DNA of 63,304 nt from a virus. The stretch's first letter is position 1. Every line of letters begins with the position of its first letter. Positions 24,102 to 31,232 of this stretch are shown one piece after another. A model generated the notes under the pieces. It was not told the origin of the DNA. It was given only the letters and a program-made list of their open reading frames with translations, and made no database searches. Where the stretch lies: positions 1 to 63,304 of IMG/VR virus record IMGVR_UViG_3300035126_000079. One strand, written 5' to 3'. The position numbers were made by a program, and so were the translations under genes.

Positions 24102-24342
24102 TGTTAGGCTCCTTCATGTCCTTCATTAGGATTACTAGGTCTTCGATCAAGTCTTGGATGCAGTCGCCTCGGATTGCGTGAACGGGCTCAACGCCTAAGT
24201 CTTCCGCCATCTGCATCACATCCGCAAACAACTTGTCCCATCCCGCAGTCCAGTCGGTCATGTCGTACCAACCGATTGGGTAGATTTCGTGGTCGGAGAA
24301 CAAATAGCCCCAGTACATCATCCCTGTATCTTCTTTGGTCAT
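24091..24342 (-). CDS. Small acidic hypothetical protein
   Basis: 83 residues, Trp/Asp-rich (DHEIYPIGWYDMTDWTAGWD), ending EPNNVR at palindrome site 13. 4-base overlap with the upstream gene. Unknown; acidic composition would allow DNA mimicry but nothing else supports that. Confidence 0.55.
   Translation of the reverse strand: MTKEDTGMMYWGYLFSDHEIYPIGWYDMTDWTAGWDKLFADVMQMAEDLGVEPVHAIRGDCIQDLIEDLVILMKDMKEPNNVR
24095..24109. promoter_or_regulatory. Palindrome site 13, over a start codon
   Basis: CTAACATTGTTAGGC; the minus-strand central ATG starts the 23922-24101 gene and the upstream gene reads P-N-N-V-R through it. Confidence 0.72.
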
Positions 24343-24563
24343 CCTCGCAACTCCTTTTGGTTTGTTTGCTTAAGTGTTACCCGTGCGCTCGCAGGTGTAA
24401 CAAGTTGGTAGTTGCCCTTGCCGTATTCTTGGACTACGCACCAACTCATGCGTTCTTCTCGGGCGGCTTCTTCACCGCAGAATAGGCAGACTCGGTAGCC
24501 TAGTGACCACCGCTCACTGTGTATATCGTCACCGCAGTTGCGGCACTCTTTCCAATCATTCAT
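24339..24563 (-). CDS. Small zinc-ribbon protein
   Basis: 74 residues, first gene behind the 24.68-kb promoter. CRNCGDD and RVCLFCGEE form two CxxC knuckles 18-20 residues apart, a zinc ribbon; the C-terminus is basic. Leader sequence AGAAAGGTTAGAT before the ATG is shared with the ATPase gene. Possible nucleic-acid-binding regulator. Confidence 0.65.
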   Translation of the reverse strand: MNDWKECRNCGDDIHSERWSLGYRVCLFCGEEAAREERMSWCVVQEYGKGNYQLVTPASARVTLKQTNQKELRG

Positions 24564-24584
24564 ACATCTAACCTTTCTAATGAG

Positions 24585-24599
24585 CCTAACAATGTTAGG
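24585..24599. promoter_or_regulatory. Palindrome site 14 (operator position)
   Basis: CCTAACAATGTTAGG between the 24.68-kb promoter and the zinc-ribbon gene, mirroring site 9 at the sister promoter. Confidence 0.82.
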
Positions 24600-24608
24600 G
24601 TGCTTCTA

Positions 24609-24644
24609 ACGGGCGGGATTGCCCGTATCTGCCGAGCAAGCTCG
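24609..24644 (-). promoter_or_regulatory. Two small hairpins in the leader of the 24.68-kb transcript
   Basis: ACGGGC/GCCCGT (24609-24614 with 24621-24626, 6-base loop) and CGAGC/GCTCG (24633-24637 with 24640-24644). No U tract follows. They would fold in the untranslated leader between promoter and palindrome site 14. Confidence 0.4.
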
Positions 24645-24675
24645 TCAGTAGATGGTTTTCTCCCATCTAACTTAT

Positions 24676-24704
24676 ATTATACCACATTGTTATGTCAAAG
24701 TCAA
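24676..24704 (-). promoter_or_regulatory. Consensus sigma-70 promoter with half-operator in spacer
   Basis: Minus-strand TTGACT (24704-24699), 17 bases, TATAAT (24681-24676). The spacer holds ATAACAATGTGG, and the early transcribed region (GATGGGAGAAAAC) resembles that of the 22.27-kb promoter. Drives 24563 down to 22316 and likely beyond. Confidence 0.92.
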
Positions 24705-25162
24705 GTTCTTTAGTCTTGGGTGTGACGAAAGGTAATGTTATAAAGTTATGTTATATTTTAAGTGGGGTCAGCAGTAGGGTTATTGTGGAGGGGCAGAAAT
24801 GGGATGTTATGAAAGCAAATGGGGGTGCGTTATGAAAAAAGGGGAAATGTAACGAAAATTAGGGTAAACGTAACGTGAAACGTAACACGGGGTTCTCCTC
24901 TGTAAAATGGGTTTTTTTAATATAATGTTATAATGTTATGTGTTTTTTAAGAAAGGGTATGTGGTCTCCAAAATTATTTGCGTAATACGTTTTGCACTTC
25001 TGAGGTCTTTCGTTGCCTCATAACTTTTGGGAGGTCGACACCCATTATGCCAAAAACACGTAACTTTATAACTTTCTAGGTTTCATGCGGGTTCCCAGCG
25101 TTTCGTAACGTAACAAAGCCCTTTTTTCCGTAACATTAGACGTAACATTGCACAAAGTTACA
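24705..25162. other. Gene-free AT-rich segment, candidate replication origin
   Basis: No convincing gene on either strand. The hexamer CGTAAC occurs about seven times between 24868 and 25146 (two abut near 25104-25114), with a further TGTAACG and many GTTATG/ATGTTAT words (24732-24760, 24920-24950). One strand has repeated G3-G5 runs (24760-24860). Placement at the divergence point of the two transcription domains and iteron-like words suggest an origin or regulator-binding region; this is inference. Confidence 0.45.
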
Positions 25163-25173
25163 TAACATTGTTA
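25163..25173. promoter_or_regulatory. Palindrome site 15 (core TAACATTGTTA)
   Basis: Intergenic core copy directly abutting the tandem 43-bp repeat. Confidence 0.65.
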
Positions 25174-25253
25174 GGTCGCTTGCTACCGCCGCCCAGAGAA
25201 CTGGCATTCAGATCGAGGTCACTTGCTACTGCCGACCAGAGAACTGGCATTCA
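25173..25253. repeat. Tandem direct repeat, 43-bp period
   Basis: Two 38-base copies (25173-25210 and 25216-25253) differing at three positions. Each contains CCAG-AGAA-CTGG, a small hairpin. Non-coding, between palindrome sites 15 and 16. Confidence 0.8.
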
Positions 25254-25264
25254 AAAAACCCCGC

Positions 25265-25290
25265 AAAAAAAGACCTAACATTGTTAGGTC
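25265..25290 (-). terminator. Palindrome site 16 followed by a U tract
   Basis: GACCTAACATTGTTAGGTC (25272-25290) is a 19-bp palindrome. On the minus strand it is followed by seven T, so transcribed RNA could form a weak terminator hairpin; it is also the longest copy of the operator-like family. Confidence 0.55.
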
Positions 25291-25301
25291 GGTTTAGACG
25301 C

Positions 25302-25325
25302 AAAAAAGCCCGCACTAGGCGGGCT
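25302..25325 (-). terminator. Rho-independent terminator, leftward
   Basis: AGCCCGC/GCGGGCT 7-bp stem with a 5-base loop and six U on the minus strand, 35 bases past the 25360-25854 gene, making that gene monocistronic. Confidence 0.88.
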
Positions 25326-25359
25326 CAGGATGGGGTAAGGGTTTCCCCTTACCTGTGGT

Positions 25360-25854
25360 TTACTCGATTGCGCCTGTATCAACACCGAGGGCAATCAAAG
25401 CCGAGGTGATGTAGGTTTGCGCATCTTGCTCACGATCGCTCAGGCTCTCAGCGTTCTTGCAAGCTTTGAACAACGTGCTCAGTTCCTCGATCAATCGGAG
25501 GTTGAGTGAGCGATTGTGGCGTGCACCTACTGACGTATCGGTTGAACCCTCGGTTTTCTCGGGCTTGCCCTCGATGTGCTCTTGTGCATACTTGCGAACC
25601 CGAGCCCAAACTGTTGACGGGTTTGTGTGCTCTGCTTCGTTCAATGCTTTGAACAATGCTTTCTTTTCCGCATGAACTTGCTTTGCATCCTCACCCTTGT
25701 CATTGTGCTCGACAAGATACCATTCAACCGGTAACACTTCGCAAAGCTTTTCAGCATAGTCACGCTCAGCGCCGTATGCACGTTTGACCGCATCGGCAAC
25801 ACCCTGACGCAAATCGGACAAGGACAAAGTGGAAATTGTAGTAACTGTTGACAT
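25360..25854 (-). CDS. Monocistronic early protein, candidate regulator or origin protein
   Basis: 164 residues, no recognised domain. Mostly helical: an N-terminal helix (LSDLRQGVADAVKRAYGAE), a TNPSTVWARVRKYAQEHIEG segment with a helix-turn-helix-like look, a Ser/Thr linker, and a C-terminal helix (NLRLIEELSTLFKACKNAES). It has its own consensus promoter and terminator and is bracketed by palindrome sites 16 and 17. First early gene next to the candidate origin, it is a reasonable suspect for the palindrome-binding protein, but this is positional inference only. Confidence 0.65.
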   Translation of the reverse strand: MSTVTTISTLSLSDLRQGVADAVKRAYGAERDYAEKLCEVLPVEWYLVEHNDKGEDAKQVHAEKKALFKALNEAEHTNPSTVWARVRKYAQEHIEGKPEKTEGSTDTSVGARHNRSLNLRLIEELSTLFKACKNAESLSDREQDAQTYITSALIALGVDTGAIE

Positions 25855-25927
25855 GATCTAATAACCTCTAATGAAACCCAGTAAACGGACTAGGAAACCG
25901 CCACAAGCATTTTGCTTGCTTGAATAT

Positions 25928-25956
25928 ATTATACCACAAAAAAGTGGCAATATCAA
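25928..25956 (-). promoter_or_regulatory. Consensus sigma-70 promoter, leftward
   Basis: Minus-strand TTGATA (25956-25951), 17 bases, TATAAT (25933-25928). It shares TGTGGTATAATATA with the other two early promoters but its spacer has CCAC-N6-GTGG in place of the AACAATG half-site. Drives the 25854 gene. Confidence 0.92.
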
Positions 25957-25976
25957 TTTTCCCGTGAACAATAATT

Positions 25977-25993
25977 ACATAACATTGTTATGT
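25977..25993. promoter_or_regulatory. Palindrome site 17 (variant ACATAACATTGTTATGT)
   Basis: Perfect 17-bp palindrome with the common 11-bp core and altered flanks, 20 bases upstream of the -35 of the 25.93-kb promoter. Confidence 0.7.
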
Positions 25994-26349
25994 CGTTTCA
26001 AAAAAAGTTCAAAGGCAAAAGGGTACGGGAGGTGGGGACACCAAATGACCAAAGAGGAATCCTAGAAATACCCTACACACTGTGGAGCTCAAACGATCTC
26101 GCGTTTTAAAATTCCACCCTCCCCCTTTTTGGGGGAAGTTCGGGAACACCCCCCGGGTCTAAGTAAAAACCCTAATCACAAAAAATTTTTGCAAAAAATT
26201 AAAAACGATGTTACATTTCAGTTGTTGGTGGTCGGAAGTTCCCTCGTTTTGCGTGAGAAGAGATTGGCGCAAAGCAAACCGGTTGAGGGGTCTCTTACTA
26301 TCTTTGAGCGCCAACAACCCCATTCATTACTCATTGGTGCGCTTACCCG
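25994..26349. other. Divergent intergenic region before the late genes
   Basis: 356 bases with no gene I would support. It contains CCCCC-TTTTT-GGGGG near 26130 (no U tract after it), A/T-rich stretches at 26170-26210 and a weak plus-strand promoter candidate. A 74-residue plus frame from a TTG at 26129 lacks a ribosome-binding site and protein-like composition. Confidence 0.55.
26189..26217 (+). promoter_or_regulatory. Possible late promoter, rightward
   Basis: TTGCAA (26189-26194), 17 bases, TACATT (26212-26217), about 130 bases before the small terminase gene. The -10 equals that of the 8.4-kb promoter. A modest match; late transcription may instead need an activator. Confidence 0.35.
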
Positions 26350-26985
26350 GTGATTAAACTAGAACCTACTGCGGAACATCCTGTTCCTTTTGACGTATCC
26401 GAAGAGTCCCCAAAGACTCAGAAGGATGCCATTGCCATTGCTGCAAATACTGCTGACTTCATTAAAGAACTCGGCGGTGGGCTGGACTTCAACGAGAAAG
26501 ACGGCAAACAAGTCGTTGATCTGGTTACCAAAGCAGCCAAAACACCCAAGCACATCAAGTCACCCGGCCAAGCTGCGGCTGCCCTAGCAATCCTAAAGAA
26601 GTACGACTTTCAAGCTATTGCTGATGCACAGCAGGCACGCAACCTGATTACCAATAAGCTGATCGAACTAGCAGATTGCGGCGACCTGAAGATTGAGATC
26701 AAGGCTCTTGAGCTACTCGGCAAGCATTCAGACATTGGAATCTTTACGGAACGCAGTGAGATTACTGTGCACCACACAACATCCCAGTCTCTTGAGAACT
26801 CAATCAAAGAGCGAATCAAACGTTTGCTGCACAGCGACATAATAGACATAACACCGCTTGACGATTTGGATGCCCAACTAGGCACGCCTAACACCACACT
26901 CGATAACAGTGGCCACCAAACAGATCTGGATACTGAAGAACCCATAGACTCGGATACCCGCAAAGACGTACTTGACCATGAGTGA
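26350..26985 (+). CDS. terS-like: Small terminase subunit (probable)
   Basis: 211 residues from a GTG at 26350; no strong Shine-Dalgarno, so the exact start is uncertain. The central helical part (QARNLITNKLIELADCGDLK, then ALELLGKHSDIGIFTE) has the layout of small terminase oligomerisation regions and it directly precedes the large terminase with an 8-base overlap. The N-terminal part (SPGQAAAALAILKKYDF) may bind DNA. It should recognise the packaging site and load the motor. Confidence 0.7.
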   Translation: MIKLEPTAEHPVPFDVSEESPKTQKDAIAIAANTADFIKELGGGLDFNEKDGKQVVDLVTKAAKTPKHIKSPGQAAAALAILKKYDFQAIADAQQARNLITNKLIELADCGDLKIEIKALELLGKHSDIGIFTERSEITVHHTTSQSLENSIKERIKRLLHSDIIDITPLDDLDAQLGTPNTTLDNSGHQTDLDTEEPIDSDTRKDVLDHE

Positions 26986-28501
26986 AGCACAAATCTCGCT
27001 AAAAGACTTAGAAGGGCTTGTTGATACCGGCAAGCTTACGGATACTGACCTGCGTGTGCTAGAGAAACAGCTAATACATCTGGAAAAGCTCAAGAGTCGT
27101 GAGTTATCTCAGGAAAAGTTCATTCAATTTACCGCCCGAGTCTGGCCAACCTTTATTTCGGGTAGACACCACAAGCGAATGGCCGAAGCATTTGAAAGGG
27201 TAGCCCGTGGAGAATGCAAGCGTCTCATTATTAATATGCCTCCTCGCCACACTAAGTCAGAGTTTGCCTCTTACTTACTACCTGCTTGGTTTTTGGGCAA
27301 GTTTCCGCACAAAAAAGTCATCCAGAGCTCAAATACAGGCGAATTAGCGGTCGGTTTTGGTCGAAAAGTACGAAATTTGGTGGATTCTGAGGTCTATAGC
27401 GAGATTTTTCCTGATTTGCACCTGCAAGCTGACTCAAAAGCAGCCGGTCGGTGGAATACCAGCAAGGGTGGTGACTATTTTGCGATTGGTGTGGGTGGTA
27501 CGGTGACCGGTAAGGGTGCTGACCTGCTCATTATTGACGATCCACACTCAGAACAAGAGGCTGCACAAGCAGCAAGTAGCCCAGAAATCTACGACAAGGT
27601 GTATGAGTGGTACACATCTGGCCCTAGGCAGCGTTTGCAGCCGGGCGGGTCGATTGTTATTGTGATGACACGCTGGGCACAGCGCGATTTGACCGGTCAA
27701 GTGCTTAAAAACGCCGCTTTAAGGGGCGAAAACGACTGGGAAGTGATCGAATTTCCGGCTATTTTGCCCTCTGGAAACCCACTTTGGCCTGAGTTTTGGA
27801 GCAAAGAAGAGCTCGAAGCACTGCATGAAGAACTGCCAAATGCTAAGTGGCAAGCCCAGTATCAGCAAAATCCTGTCGGAAACGAGTCAGCGATTATCAA
27901 GCGTGACTGGTGGAAGATATGGCCGCACGAGAGAGCGCCCAAGTGTGACTATGTTTTGCAGACATGGGACACGGCGTTTGAGAAAACACAGCGGGCTGAC
28001 TATTCAGCAGGCACAACTTGGGGCATCTTTAACTGCGAAGAAGATGATATGCGCCCTAACATCATATTACTCAACACCTACCGCAAGCGTGTGGAGTGGG
28101 TGGACTTGAAAAAAGATGTGTTTAGAGAGTACAACGAGTGGGAGCCAGACGGCATGTTGATTGAGAAGAAGGCCACGGGTGGCCCACTCATTTACGAACT
28201 GCGTGCTATGGGTATACCTGTGCAAGAATTTACGCCGGGTAAAGGGCAAGACAAAATTGCCCGCTTGAACGCAGTATCGGACATAATCGCTTCTGGGAAA
28301 GTGTGGGTTCCCGATACTCGTTGGGCTGAAGAATTGGTTGATGAGATTGGGGCGTTCCCGTCAGGCGAGCATGATGACTTGGTTGACGCGACAACACTTG
28401 CTTTAATGCGCTTTAGGCAAGGTGGATTCCTCCGACTTCCTAGTGATGAACTAGACGAAGTTAGATTGTTTAAATCGGGCAGACGCGCGGCGTACTACTA
28501 A
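26978..28501 (+). CDS. terL-like: Large terminase subunit (ATPase-nuclease)
   Basis: 507 residues from the ATG at 26978, preferred to a TTG six bases earlier. ATPase: Walker A-like NMPPRHTKSE (86-95) and Walker B LLIIDD (183-188). Nuclease: D331 in QTWDTAF and the HDDLVDA cluster (465-471) supply metal-binding acids. It powers packaging of DNA into the prohead through the portal encoded next. Confidence 0.95.
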   Translation: MSEAQISLKDLEGLVDTGKLTDTDLRVLEKQLIHLEKLKSRELSQEKFIQFTARVWPTFISGRHHKRMAEAFERVARGECKRLIINMPPRHTKSEFASYLLPAWFLGKFPHKKVIQSSNTGELAVGFGRKVRNLVDSEVYSEIFPDLHLQADSKAAGRWNTSKGGDYFAIGVGGTVTGKGADLLIIDDPHSEQEAAQAASSPEIYDKVYEWYTSGPRQRLQPGGSIVIVMTRWAQRDLTGQVLKNAALRGENDWEVIEFPAILPSGNPLWPEFWSKEELEALHEELPNAKWQAQYQQNPVGNESAIIKRDWWKIWPHERAPKCDYVLQTWDTAFEKTQRADYSAGTTWGIFNCEEDDMRPNIILLNTYRKRVEWVDLKKDVFREYNEWEPDGMLIEKKATGGPLIYELRAMGIPVQEFTPGKGQDKIARLNAVSDIIASGKVWVPDTRWAEELVDEIGAFPSGEHDDLVDATTLALMRFRQGGFLRLPSDELDEVRLFKSGRRAAYY

Positions 28502-28509
28502 GGATTAAT

Positions 28510-31032
28510 ATGGCTACAAGTTCAATGGAAAAAAGTTTATATGCAGCACCTCTTGGTATAGAAGAAGAACTAGGTGGCATATCCGACATTGAGATTGAGA
28601 TTGAGAACCCAGAGGGTGTTCGCATTGGCATGGATGGCCTAGAGATAGAAATCGAGCCCGGCATAGAGGGCGAAGAAGAAAAGTTTGATTCCAACCTTGC
28701 TGACTTTATGGACGACAGCGAGTTGCAAAGCATTGCTGAAGACATCATGGGCGACGTGGACGGAGACATCAATTCCCGCAAAGACTGGGTTGAGATGTTT
28801 GTCAAAGGACTAGATGTTCTGGGGATGAAGTATGAAGAGCGTACTGAACCGTGGCTCGGTGCTTGCGGTGTTTTCTCAACTGTCCTTACCGAAGCCGCTG
28901 TACGGTTCCAGAGCGAGACTATCATTGAAACGTTCCCTGCTGCGGGCCCGGTCAAAACCGAGATCATCGGCGCAATTGATAAACTTAAAGAGCAGGCGGC
29001 GGAGCGTGTCAGAGAAGACATGAATTATCAGCTTACTGAGGTAATGTCTGAGTATCGCCCTGAGCATGAGCGCATGTTGTTTAATTTAGGTCTGGCTGGC
29101 TCGGCGTTCAAGAAAGTTTACTACGACCCAGCGCTTGGTCGTCAGACTTCGGTGTTTATTCCTGCTGAAGACATTATCATTCCTTACGGCTCCTCTGGTG
29201 CACGTACAGCAGAGCGCGTGTCTCACATCATGCGCAAGACAAAGAACGATGTAAAGAAGTTGCAAGTTGCGGGCTTCTACCGTGAGATTGAGTTAGGTGA
29301 GCCTGCTCAAGTACACACAGACGTTGAGAAGAAAAAAGCCGATGAGCAAGGCTACAGCTTGACGGACGACGACCGCTATCAGATTTATGAAATCCAGATT
29401 GATTACAACTTACCCGGCTATGAAGATGAAGATGAGATTGCTCTTCCGTACATTATCTCTATTGATAAAGGCACAAACAAAATCCTCTCTATCTACCGCA
29501 ACTGGGAAGAAGAAGACGATCTCAAAATTAAGCGCCAGCATTTTGTCCAGTACGATTACATACCCGGCTTTGGTGCTTATGGCTTTGGCTTCATACACCT
29601 TATTGGTGGCTATGCCCGGGCCGGTACATCTCTTATTAGGCAACTCATTGATGCTGGCACATTGAGCAATTTGCCCGGTGGCTTGAAGACCCGTGGCTTG
29701 CGAATCAAAGACGACGATACCCCAATCTCTCCCGGTGAGTTCCGTGACATGGACGTGCCCTCTGGTTCGATCCGTGACAACATCATGGCTCTGCCATACA
29801 AAGAACCATCACAGGTTTTGGCGGGACTCTTAGACAGAATCACTGAAGAAGGTCGCCGACTGGGTTCTGTTGCTGACATGAAGGTCAGTGACATGAGTGC
29901 CAACGCACCTGTTGGTACAACGCTGGCTATTCTTGAGCGTCAGTTGAAGACTATGAGTGCTGTGCAGGCTCGTGTGCACTACAGCATGAAACAAGAGTTT
30001 AAGCTCTTGAAGAACATCATCCGTGACTATGCACCGAGCGAGTATGAGTATGACCCAGCCAGCGGTGACCGCATGGCCAAGCAGTCTGACTACGATGCAG
30101 TTGATGTCATTCCAGTAAGCGACCCCAACAGCGCGACGATGGCTCAGCGCATCATGCAGTACCAAGCTGTGATCCAGTTGGCGCAGCAAGCACCGCAGAT
30201 CTATGACTTGCCGCAGTTGCACCGACAGATGATTGAAGTGTTGGGCATCAAGAACGCTGACAAGCTCGTGCCCACAGAGGACGACGAGAAGCCGAAAGAT
30301 CCAATCAGCGAGAACATGGGCTTCCTCAAAGGCGAGCCAACCCGTGCGTTTATCTATCAGGATCAAGACGCGCACATCGCTGTGCATACAACGTTTATGA
30401 AGGATCCGATGATTGCGGCAACGATGGGTCAGAATCCCATGGCTCAGCAGATGATGGCTGCCATCCAAGCGCACATTGCAGAACACTTAGCGTTCTCATA
30501 CCGCCGCAAGATCGAAGAGCAGATGGGCGTGCCACTTCCCCCACCCGGAGAGCAGTTGCCAGAGCAGGTGGAAGTTCAGTTGTCTCAGTTGGTTGCGCAA
30601 GCATCCGCTCAGCTTCTCAATGCAAACATGGCTCAGGCTCAACAAGCGCAAGCTCAGCAAATGCAGCAAGACCCGCTCGTGCAAATGCAGCAGGCAGAAC
30701 TCCAGATCAAGGCGCAAGATGCCAAGACCAAAGAGCTCAAAGTACGTGGCGACTTGCAGCTTAAAGCCGAGGAGCTATCGCTCAAGGCACGCGAGAGCGC
30801 AGCCAAGACGGGTGAAGATCCAAACATGGCGGCGATGCGTATGCAGCAAGAGATCATGCAGGCGCAGGAGTTACACGCCCTAGAAGTTGCAAATCAACAA
30901 CAGCAGCAACAAGTTCAAGCTCAACAAGCCCAGCAACAAATGGGGCAGGGCGACCAGCGACACAAGATGGAGATGTTGCAGAAAATGATGCAGGCAAAAC
31001 AGCAAGCCCAACAACCGCCCGGTGAAGGATAA
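28510..31032 (+). CDS. Portal protein, P22-like large form
   Basis: 840 residues, 8 bases after terminase. An acidic N-terminus is followed by RKDWVEMFVKGLDVLGMKYE and a YDPALGRQTSVFIPAEDIII-type core, typical of podovirus portals. The last ~230 residues form a long helix rich in Gln/Ala/Met (barrel-like extension). It forms the dodecameric vertex for packaging and ejection. Confidence 0.88.
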   Translation: MATSSMEKSLYAAPLGIEEELGGISDIEIEIENPEGVRIGMDGLEIEIEPGIEGEEEKFDSNLADFMDDSELQSIAEDIMGDVDGDINSRKDWVEMFVKGLDVLGMKYEERTEPWLGACGVFSTVLTEAAVRFQSETIIETFPAAGPVKTEIIGAIDKLKEQAAERVREDMNYQLTEVMSEYRPEHERMLFNLGLAGSAFKKVYYDPALGRQTSVFIPAEDIIIPYGSSGARTAERVSHIMRKTKNDVKKLQVAGFYREIELGEPAQVHTDVEKKKADEQGYSLTDDDRYQIYEIQIDYNLPGYEDEDEIALPYIISIDKGTNKILSIYRNWEEEDDLKIKRQHFVQYDYIPGFGAYGFGFIHLIGGYARAGTSLIRQLIDAGTLSNLPGGLKTRGLRIKDDDTPISPGEFRDMDVPSGSIRDNIMALPYKEPSQVLAGLLDRITEEGRRLGSVADMKVSDMSANAPVGTTLAILERQLKTMSAVQARVHYSMKQEFKLLKNIIRDYAPSEYEYDPASGDRMAKQSDYDAVDVIPVSDPNSATMAQRIMQYQAVIQLAQQAPQIYDLPQLHRQMIEVLGIKNADKLVPTEDDEKPKDPISENMGFLKGEPTRAFIYQDQDAHIAVHTTFMKDPMIAATMGQNPMAQQMMAAIQAHIAEHLAFSYRRKIEEQMGVPLPPPGEQLPEQVEVQLSQLVAQASAQLLNANMAQAQQAQAQQMQQDPLVQMQQAELQIKAQDAKTKELKVRGDLQLKAEELSLKARESAAKTGEDPNMAAMRMQQEIMQAQELHALEVANQQQQQQVQAQQAQQQMGQGDQRHKMEMLQKMMQAKQQAQQPPGEG

Positions 31033-31034
31033 AT

Positions 31035-31232
31035 ATGGACAGAAGAATCCTAGATTTGCTCTCCTCTAAACTTGAAGAGCATCGTAAGAGTCAAGCTGAA
31101 GTTTTGTGTGATGGTAGCGCGAAATCCTACGATCACTACAAAGAACTGTGCGGTTTTATCCGAGGTCTCCAGACTGCGCAGTATGAAATAGGTGACCTCG
31201 TGCGTAAACTTAAGGACTCTGAAGATGACTGA
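31035..31232 (+). CDS. Small conserved helical protein of the head module
   Basis: 65 residues (SSKLEEHRKSQAEVLCDGSA, then HYKELCGFIRGLQTAQYEIG), helical hairpin-like, between portal and GroES-like genes; overlaps the latter by 8 bases. Proteins of this shape are common here in podovirus genomes; function unknown. Confidence 0.65.
   Translation: MDRRILDLLSSKLEEHRKSQAEVLCDGSAKSYDHYKELCGFIRGLQTAQYEIGDLVRKLKDSEDD

Noticed and set aside
25173-25253. Possible CRISPR array
   Set aside because: Only two copies, almost abutting, with no spacers and no cas genes apart from a Cas4-like phage nuclease.
14176-25993. All palindromes as intrinsic terminators
   Set aside because: Only the copy at 25272 is followed by a U tract; most lie inside genes that must be transcribed through.
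26127-26146. CCCCC-TTTTT-GGGGG hairpin as terminator
   Set aside because: No U tract follows on either strand within the expected distance.
26129-26353. 74-residue plus frame before the terminase genes
   Set aside because: TTG start with no Shine-Dalgarno and no protein-like pattern; it overlaps the likely late promoter.
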